Positions 58,661-64,000 of a stretch of DNA of 64,000 bases are shown in pieces. The stretch lies in contig NZ_JASGKQ010000002.1 in NCBI RefSeq assembly GCF_047654785.1, forward strand, positions 1-64,000, given 5' to 3'. Positions within the stretch are counted from its first letter, which is position 1; every line of letters begins with the position of its first letter. A model generated the notes under the pieces. It ran no database searches and had not been told where the DNA came from. It saw only the letters and a program-made list of their open reading frames with translations. The translations under genes were made by a program, and so were the position numbers. The DNA comes from Pelomonas sp047654785. GTDB lineage: Bacteria > Pseudomonadota > Gammaproteobacteria > Burkholderiales > Burkholderiaceae_C.

Positions 58661-61600
58661 ATGGCTAAGAGGACCCGATCCCTAATCGCAGTTGCGGCTG
58701 GCATGTGCTTGGCTGGTGTCGTGATGGCCCAGAGCACCACGGGCAGCATCTATGGCAGCGTCCCCGCCGGCACCCTCATCACGATCACCAGCAGCACGGG
58801 TCTTACCCGCACGGTTACGGTGGGTCCAGAGGGGCGCTACAGCATCGGCAATCTGCCAGCGGGTGCATACAAAGTTGAAGCAAAGGGGCTGGGGTTCCGT
58901 GACATCACCGTGACCGTTGGCAGCGGCGCTGATGTTTCCTTTGGTGGCAACACCCTGGAAACCGTCATTGTCTCCGGATCCCGTCCGAAGATTGACATTT
59001 CGCAGGTAGACACACGCACCGTGTTTACCGCCGACCTTTTGTCGAAGATCGCAGTCGGCCAAAGTGTGAATTCGGTCGCGTTGCTGGCGCCAGGTGTCGT
59101 GAACAGCACCAACTACAACACGGTGAATACGAACAGCAGCAGCAACAACAACACTCCTCTTGGACGCGCCGGGCAGCGAAATATCGGCAGTTTCGGGGGG
59201 TCGGCAGCGTCTGAGAATGCGTACTACATCAACGGCTACCCAGTCACCAATCCGCTGACCAATCTGGGCGCCACCAGCCTGGGATTCGACTCAATTTCCC
59301 AGGTTCAAGTACTGACCGGAGGCTACGGTGCCGAGTACGGCCGATCGACCGGCGGCGTGATGAGCATGGTCACCAAGCACGGCACCAACGAGTGGAAAGG
59401 CGGCGCTTACGCCATCTATACCCCTAACGCGGGAAGATCCAAGCCAAAGAACCTGAAGTATGCCGACACCGGCCACTGGAGCGAAGCGAACCATTACACC
59501 GGCGAAGGCACAACCGGTACTAATCCAGTTCAGTGGACCGATAACACGCTGTACCAATACCGCGGAGCGAACAAGTCCGACGAACTTACCTACGGTGTCT
59601 ACGTCGGCGGGCCCATCATCAAAGATCGCCTATTCATCTACGTCAATGCCGAGCAAGGCAAGACTGAATATGAGAACATCAACCCAACCATTGGCCGTGT
59701 GGCAACGCTGACATCCGCCACGAGCAAGGCGCAGGCTTGGCGTGAAGGTTCGACAACGCTTCCGCGCGCTACCTTGAAGCTCGACTGGAATATCACCGAC
59801 AACCACATTCTGGAGTTCACGACGATTCAGGATGATGCCAAGGAGAAGTGGGCCGACTACAGCTTTGACTACACATCGCTTTCACACGGAACTGAAAAAT
59901 TCCAAGGCGGTGATAATTCGATGGCGGACACGTCTCGCCTGTATATCGCAAAATATACTGGCTACATCACCGATGATCTGACTGTTTCAGCGCTGGTCGG
60001 TACACAGAAGATCAAACATAGCTTGTGGTCTAGACCCGGCTATGATCCCAGCAAGACGTACGCCGGCATCAGCTCAGCCATCGTGCCCAGCCAGTTTGGC
60101 TCCATTGCAAATTCGCAACCATACGCTACGGTTCGCGGCGCAACCGAAGATGAATCAAAGGCTGCTCGCTTCGACCTGAGCTATAAGCTGGGTTCGCACG
60201 AACTGCATGCCGGCATCGACTACCTGAAGGCAGAAACCATCTTGGCCGGCACAGTTTCCAGTGGTCCAGGCTATGAATGGTACTTCGACATAATCAAACC
60301 AACAGAAAACATCGACGGCCTGTACAACACCCCCGCCAGCGGCGGTGGATTTGGCGCGCAAGGATATTATGTTGAGAAGTATCTCCGCGCGTCGGGCGGC
60401 AAAGCCAGCACGGAGCAAAAGGCCTGGTACTTGGAGGATCGCTGGCAGGCCACCAAGGATGTTCTGCTCTCGCTGGGCCTGCGCAACGACAGCTTCACCA
60501 ACTACAACACCGATGGTCAAGCTTTCGTTGAGCAGAAAAATATCTGGCAGCCTCGCTTCGGTGCCGTATGGGATCTGAAGGGAGACTCCAGCCTGAAGGT
60601 GTTCGGCAACATCGGACGCTATGCCCTCGCGTTGCCAAGCAACGTCGCCATTCGCGCCGCCAATGGCGCCTTGGCAGCAAGCCGCTACTACACCTACACC
60701 GGCATCGATGCGGATGGCACGCCCACGGGATTGAACGAAATCACGCCCGGCGCCGACGCACACGTCTGCGCGGCGGGGACGCCCGGAGCGGGCGGCGTGT
60801 CGGCGAACTCGGAATGTGGCAGCGCTTTCGATCCAAAAACCATTGCCGTTACCGACCTGAAGCCTCATTATCAGGACGAGTTCATCGTAGGCATGGAACA
60901 GATCCTTTCCAAGCAATGGAGTTGGGGGGCCAAGTTAATCTATCGAAACCTCAAGAGCTCGATGGATGATACGTGTGCTGATGGTTTGTGCCGTGTTTTC
61001 AACCCGGGTCGAGGCATGACTCTTCTTGAGCCCAATGGCGATGGCACATACACGACCGTTCACCTGACTGCGGAGCAGGTGGGCCTGCCGAAACCGAAGC
61101 GCACGTACAAGGCGCTGGATCTGTTTGCAGAATATCAGGATGGCCGCCTGTACGGGAAGATTGAATACACATGGTCTAGGATGGCAGGCAACGCAGAAGG
61201 TCAGTTGAACTCCTCGCTCGACACTGGAAGCGGCGGACAGGGCGATGTTTCCGTTACGGCTGACTGGGATCAGCCGCAGATCATGGAAGGCGCCTACGGC
61301 CTGCTGCCGAACGACCGCACGCACCAGATTAAGCTGATCGGTTCTTATAAGGTAGCCGATGAATGGACGGTGGGTGGCTCTGCCATTATCCAAAGCGGCC
61401 GCCCGCGTAGCTGCTCAAGCTGGTATCCGTACCAGTTTCCAGATCATTACCCTGGCGCCATTTATTATCACTACTGTGGCGTTCCGGGCGCTCAAACAGG
61501 GGTCAATGACCCAGCCGTGGTGCCGAATTCCGGCTATGGCCCGTCGCCACGCGGGTCTATGGGCACGACTCCCTGGACCAAGACGTTCAACGTCAGCGTG

Positions 61601-61798
61601 ACATACGCGCCCAACTGGGCCAAGGGGCTGGTGCTGACGGCCGACGTCCTGAACGTGTTCAACACGCAGACGGCCACATCTTTCTACGAAGCGTCGGCAT
61701 CGAACTCGACACGGGCTGAAGTCAATCAGATGTACGGTCGTGCGCTGTACTACACCGACCCTCGTAGCATTCGTCTTACTGCTCGCTACGACTTCTGA
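58661..61798 (+). CDS. Oar-like TonB-dependent receptor
   Basis: 1045-residue outer-membrane protein. Signal peptide ending VMA-Q (about residue 23), a carboxypeptidase regulatory-like beta domain (about 25-95, TVGPEGRYSIGNLPAGAYKVEAKG), TonB-box-like ETVIVSGSRP, plug (about 115-235, YYINGYPVTNPLTN and YGAEYGRSTGGVMSMVTKHGTN) and a large barrel ending SIRLTARYDF. The Oar class is linked to protein/peptide uptake or export and often lies next to peptidase genes; here an S9 peptidase gene follows on the opposite strand. ATG at 58661 has GGAG 9 bases upstream. GC varies between about 47% and 63% per line, lower than the core genes. Confidence 0.92.
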   Translation: MAKRTRSLIAVAAGMCLAGVVMAQSTTGSIYGSVPAGTLITITSSTGLTRTVTVGPEGRYSIGNLPAGAYKVEAKGLGFRDITVTVGSGADVSFGGNTLETVIVSGSRPKIDISQVDTRTVFTADLLSKIAVGQSVNSVALLAPGVVNSTNYNTVNTNSSSNNNTPLGRAGQRNIGSFGGSAASENAYYINGYPVTNPLTNLGATSLGFDSISQVQVLTGGYGAEYGRSTGGVMSMVTKHGTNEWKGGAYAIYTPNAGRSKPKNLKYADTGHWSEANHYTGEGTTGTNPVQWTDNTLYQYRGANKSDELTYGVYVGGPIIKDRLFIYVNAEQGKTEYENINPTIGRVATLTSATSKAQAWREGSTTLPRATLKLDWNITDNHILEFTTIQDDAKEKWADYSFDYTSLSHGTEKFQGGDNSMADTSRLYIAKYTGYITDDLTVSALVGTQKIKHSLWSRPGYDPSKTYAGISSAIVPSQFGSIANSQPYATVRGATEDESKAARFDLSYKLGSHELHAGIDYLKAETILAGTVSSGPGYEWYFDIIKPTENIDGLYNTPASGGGFGAQGYYVEKYLRASGGKASTEQKAWYLEDRWQATKDVLLSLGLRNDSFTNYNTDGQAFVEQKNIWQPRFGAVWDLKGDSSLKVFGNIGRYALALPSNVAIRAANGALAASRYYTYTGIDADGTPTGLNEITPGADAHVCAAGTPGAGGVSANSECGSAFDPKTIAVTDLKPHYQDEFIVGMEQILSKQWSWGAKLIYRNLKSSMDDTCADGLCRVFNPGRGMTLLEPNGDGTYTTVHLTAEQVGLPKPKRTYKALDLFAEYQDGRLYGKIEYTWSRMAGNAEGQLNSSLDTGSGGQGDVSVTADWDQPQIMEGAYGLLPNDRTHQIKLIGSYKVADEWTVGGSAIIQSGRPRSCSSWYPYQFPDHYPGAIYYHYCGVPGAQTGVNDPAVVPNSGYGPSPRGSMGTTPWTKTFNVSVTYAPNWAKGLVLTADVLNVFNTQTATSFYEASASNSTRAEVNQMYGRALYYTDPRSIRLTARYDF

Positions 61799-61817
61799 TC
61801 CAGGCACGGCTCAAGAG

Positions 61818-61858
61818 CCCCTGCCGCCCGAAAGGCGGCAGGGGTATTTTTTATTTCT
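61818..61858 (+). terminator. Rho-independent terminator of the Oar-like receptor gene
   Basis: Perfect 11-bp GC-rich stem (61818-61828 with 61834-61844), 5-base loop CGAAA, then TATTTTTTATTT. 20 bases after the receptor stop codon. Confidence 0.92.
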
Positions 61859-62192
61859 ACAAGACAATTCGATACGAACTCATGCCGCTCCATTCTCATA
61901 GCCTTCACAAAACCAACAAAACCAACAAAATCAACACCCACCAATCAGTCTTGCATTTTAATTTAACGGAATAAACCTGCGCTCGATGTCAATATCGACC
62001 CGGGATTTATTTTCCTGATTTGCTTCAAACACCACCAATATCAGACCATCGATGGCCAGAATGCCGGCGACCTACTTGTTGCATCCCATGTGATCATGTA
62101 CCCGTTCGCAGTTGGGCCCTGTTCAAAGCCAGGGACCTGGTGCAAGAGTTGATCCGAACCCTCAAGGCCGAGCCGACGGTCGCCACAGTCAG
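61859..62192. other. AT-rich intergenic region
   Basis: 334 bases, locally AT-rich (61860-62060), with a short AACCAACAAA-type tandem stretch near 61910-61935. No gene seen; the second half may be upstream sequence of the decayed insertion element. Confidence 0.4.
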
Positions 62193-62678
62193 ATGAGCCA
62201 AGTCCACGCCCGAGCCCGCACCACGCCGCTGATCCGAGCGGAGATTCGAGCGTCGAAGCTTGGGGGTGGTGGAACTGGCGGAGCGCTACAACATCAGCTG
62301 CGCCACGGCCGCGAAGTGGAAGAACCGCGAAGACGTGCAGGACCGCTCGCACCCGCCCGCACAAGCTCAACACCACGCTCAGCGAAGGGCAGGAGGCCAT
62401 CGTGGCCGAGTTGCTCCGCCTGACGCTGATCCCGCTGGACGACCTGCTGGTGGGGTGGTACGCGAATTCATCAACCCGGCCGTCTCGCGCGCGGAGCTGG
62501 ACCGCTTCAGGCGCCGAACTCGAGGCCATGCTCATGGCGTACGCCACGAGCTACAACCACCACATCCCGCAGCGCTCCCTCAAGCACCTCTCTCCCGCCC
62601 AAACCCTTCAAACCTGGCAGGTCGCCAAGCCCAAATTGTTCAAACGCGCCGTGCATAAACAGGCGGGGCTTGACACTT
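62193..62678 (+). pseudogene. Decayed IS481-type transposase
   Basis: Fragments of one transposase in shifting frames: start MSQVHARARTTPLIRAEIRAS (from 62193), helix-turn-helix VVELAERYNISCATAAKWKNRE with EDVQDRSH in the next frame, then LNTTLSEGQEAIVAELLRLTLIPLDDLLV, REFINPAVSRAELDRFRRR, and finally a C-terminal YATSYNHHIPQRSLKHLSPAQTLQ. The catalytic DDE core between the last two pieces is missing (internal deletion) and there are at least four frame changes, so it is inactive. The pattern fits the IS481 family; end coordinate approximate. Confidence 0.75.
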
Positions 62679-62818
62679 ATAGGCTGCTGTTGCAAGCCGG
62701 GTGCAAATGGGCTGAGGTGCAGAAGCGGAAGGCGGGAGAGGGGCACTGCTCGCCAATATCGCTCAGAATACGAGGCAAGGCCGCGTTGTACGGCCTTGTT
62801 TACTGCAAACGGCAGCCA

Positions 62819-64000
62819 TCAAGGTTGACCGAGATGCTTTGCGAGGAAGCGCTCCATCCGGTTCGCAAAATCGATGCGGGATTCTGGGCGCAGCCAGCTG
62901 TGCCCTTCATCCGAGTAAACCACCCACTCCGGTGCATTGCCAACTTTGGCCAACGCATCGCGCATACGTTCGCCATGCTGCAGAGGGACACGCAAATCAG
63001 CGCCCCCCATGCCCAGCAGCACCGGCGCTTTGATGCGTGCGGCCTGCTCCACGGGCGAATTTGCGCGCAGCATGGCGGCATCTTTCTCCGGATCGCCCAG
63101 CCGTGCGCTCAGCACGTGCTGGCGAGACAGAGCATTGACGTCCGTCTCCACCCAGGAAGAGCCCTGGGCAAGAAGCATCAGATCCGTCACAGCCACCCAG
63201 GCCACCCCACAGCGATAAAGCTCTGGATGCCGCATCAAGCCGGCAAAAGTCGCGTAGCCACCATAGCTCGCACCCGCAATACAGGCTCGATCGCTGGCCA
63301 GCCCAGATTTCTGCGCCCAGAGCAACGTATCGGCCACGTCGTCCTGCATGGCCTGGCCCCACTGCTTGAATCCTGCCTCCATGAACTTGCGCCCAAAGCC
63401 GTCGCTGCCGCGGAACTCAGGTTCAATCACAAGATAACCACGCGAGGCAATAAAGGCCGCATAAGGGCTCCATCCCCAAACACGTCCACGCACGTTCGGC
63501 CCCCCATGCACAAGCACGACCGTCAGCAGAGGCTTCTCAGGCTTGGCATTGGGCTTCAGCCCGGGCGGCAGTGTGATCCAGACCGGTAACTCCAGGCCAT
63601 CGCGCGCCTTGATGCGTTGAAGGTCGACGCGCGGCATGCGTGCTGGGTCGATGCCAAGCATCACCCGACCGACAGACTGCCATGCATCGTCTTTGGCCCG
63701 GTACACCAGTACCTGGCCCGGCTCCCGATCCGAGTACGACTGCACGAGTGCCACCATGTCAGGACTGCCGCAACGCCGGCACATGATGCGGTTGATGCGG
63801 CCTGGCAAGAGTTTGTCGACCTTCTGCTGGAAAGCCTTTATGCCCGCGTTCAACCACACGGTTTCCTCAGCATCAGTGGTAACGCGGAAGCCAAGCAAGC
63901 CCTGGTCCGAACTGATCGCCTGCCCTTCAAAATCGAACCCGGCTGTCACGATCAACGGCTTGGCTTCCGGAGCACCAGTCTTGAAATCAAAGCGCGTCAG
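62819..64000 (-). CDS. S9-family serine peptidase, 5' part beyond the window
   Basis: 393 codons visible, the C-terminal part of a prolyl-oligopeptidase/dipeptidyl-aminopeptidase-like enzyme; the frame is open to the window edge. Alpha/beta-hydrolase features: VVLVHGGPNVRG (oxyanion region), nucleophile in GASYGGYA, acid in GGADLRVPLQHGE, histidine in DEGHSWLRP. The visible upstream part is the end of a beta-propeller region (RTDAEE-like strands, YSDREPGQVLVYRAKDDAW). Convergent with the receptor and transposase remnant. It probably degrades peptides in the cytoplasm or periplasm; the signal end is not visible. Confidence 0.88.
   Translation of the reverse strand: MTRFDFKTGAPEAKPLIVTAGFDFEGQAISSDQGLLGFRVTTDAEETVWLNAGIKAFQQKVDKLLPGRINRIMCRRCGSPDMVALVQSYSDREPGQVLVYRAKDDAWQSVGRVMLGIDPARMPRVDLQRIKARDGLELPVWITLPPGLKPNAKPEKPLLTVVLVHGGPNVRGRVWGWSPYAAFIASRGYLVIEPEFRGSDGFGRKFMEAGFKQWGQAMQDDVADTLLWAQKSGLASDRACIAGASYGGYATFAGLMRHPELYRCGVAWVAVTDLMLLAQGSSWVETDVNALSRQHVLSARLGDPEKDAAMLRANSPVEQAARIKAPVLLGMGGADLRVPLQHGERMRDALAKVGNAPEWVVYSDEGHSWLRPESRIDFANRMERFLAKHLGQP

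Noticed and set aside
62773..62800. Hairpin as terminator for the S9 peptidase gene
   Set aside because: There is a 7-bp dyad, but no T-run follows on the minus strand.
62680..63589. Plus-strand frame continuing from the transposase remnant
   Set aside because: Beyond 62680 it is antisense to the S9 peptidase and has no similarity to a transposase.
58332..64000. Lasso-peptide biosynthetic cluster
   Set aside because: Receptor and S9 peptidase are present, but no precursor, B or C protein gene is visible.
1..64000. tRNA, rRNA, CRISPR arrays, phage integration sites
   Set aside because: I looked for these by eye and saw none; a covariance search would be needed to exclude tRNA genes fully.

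Overview
The window is a high-GC (about 70% by eye), gene-dense stretch of a betaproteobacterial chromosome. Protein content and arrangement point to Burkholderiales, most likely the Roseateles/Mitsuaria/Rubrivivax group: a fused MrpAB antiporter, a split pntAA/pntAB/pntB transhydrogenase, PEP-CTERM proteins, malate synthase G and many TonB-linked functions. The genus is an inference; there is no rRNA in the window to settle it. I saw no tRNA, rRNA or CRISPR array. Layout: 4-6072 (-) is a complete Mrp cation/proton antiporter operon (AB, C, D, E, F, G). 6146-9854 holds an rRNA methyltransferase of the RlmL N-terminal type, an MFS transporter, rsmE and a small conserved protein. 9923-15431 holds a long-chain acyl-CoA synthetase, diverging from a GntR/UTRA regulator with a perfect 21-bp palindromic operator, followed by a large TonB-dependent receptor. 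15460-18316 (-) is the pnt operon. 18401-20775 (+) is Nudix hydrolase, 2OG-Fe(II) oxygenase and mnmA. 20772-22896 (-) pairs a Tat-exported PhoX-like phosphatase with a PEP-CTERM protein. 22978-24842 is a NarL/DesR-type two-component pair. 24820-25760 holds a CAP-domain protein and a lipoprotein. 25921-29854 (-) is a PEP-CTERM protein and a plant-subtilase-like S8 protease. 30082-39133 (-) is a ten-gene type II secretion-like operon of unusual composition. 39134-39722 is a structured gene-free stretch ending in a strong plus-strand terminator. 39723-46759 holds a TauE-type permease, an HDOD protein, two GGDEF proteins, a pseudouridine synthase, a solute-binding-like protein and a divergent MurA homologue. 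The most interesting part is 47054-51954 (+), a compact bacteriocin/RiPP export locus. It encodes a HlyD-type adaptor, a 53-residue precursor with a double-glycine leader and a very hydrophobic Val/Ala-rich core, a membrane protein with an HExxH zinc-protease signature, an unrecognised membrane-anchored protein, and a peptidase-C39 ABC transporter. The precursor and the two unknown genes are clearly poorer in GC than the export genes on either side, which suggests that they were acquired or exchanged as a cassette. 51986-58331 returns to core genes: trhO, psd, trpS, a LysR regulator diverging from glcB. 58661-64000 has lower GC again and holds an Oar-like TonB receptor, a decayed IS481-type transposase and the 3' part of an S9 peptidase gene that runs off the window. 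Two core genes, gspE-like and the rRNA methyltransferase, carry strong palindromes inside the reading frame, which look like in-frame insertions of small repeats.
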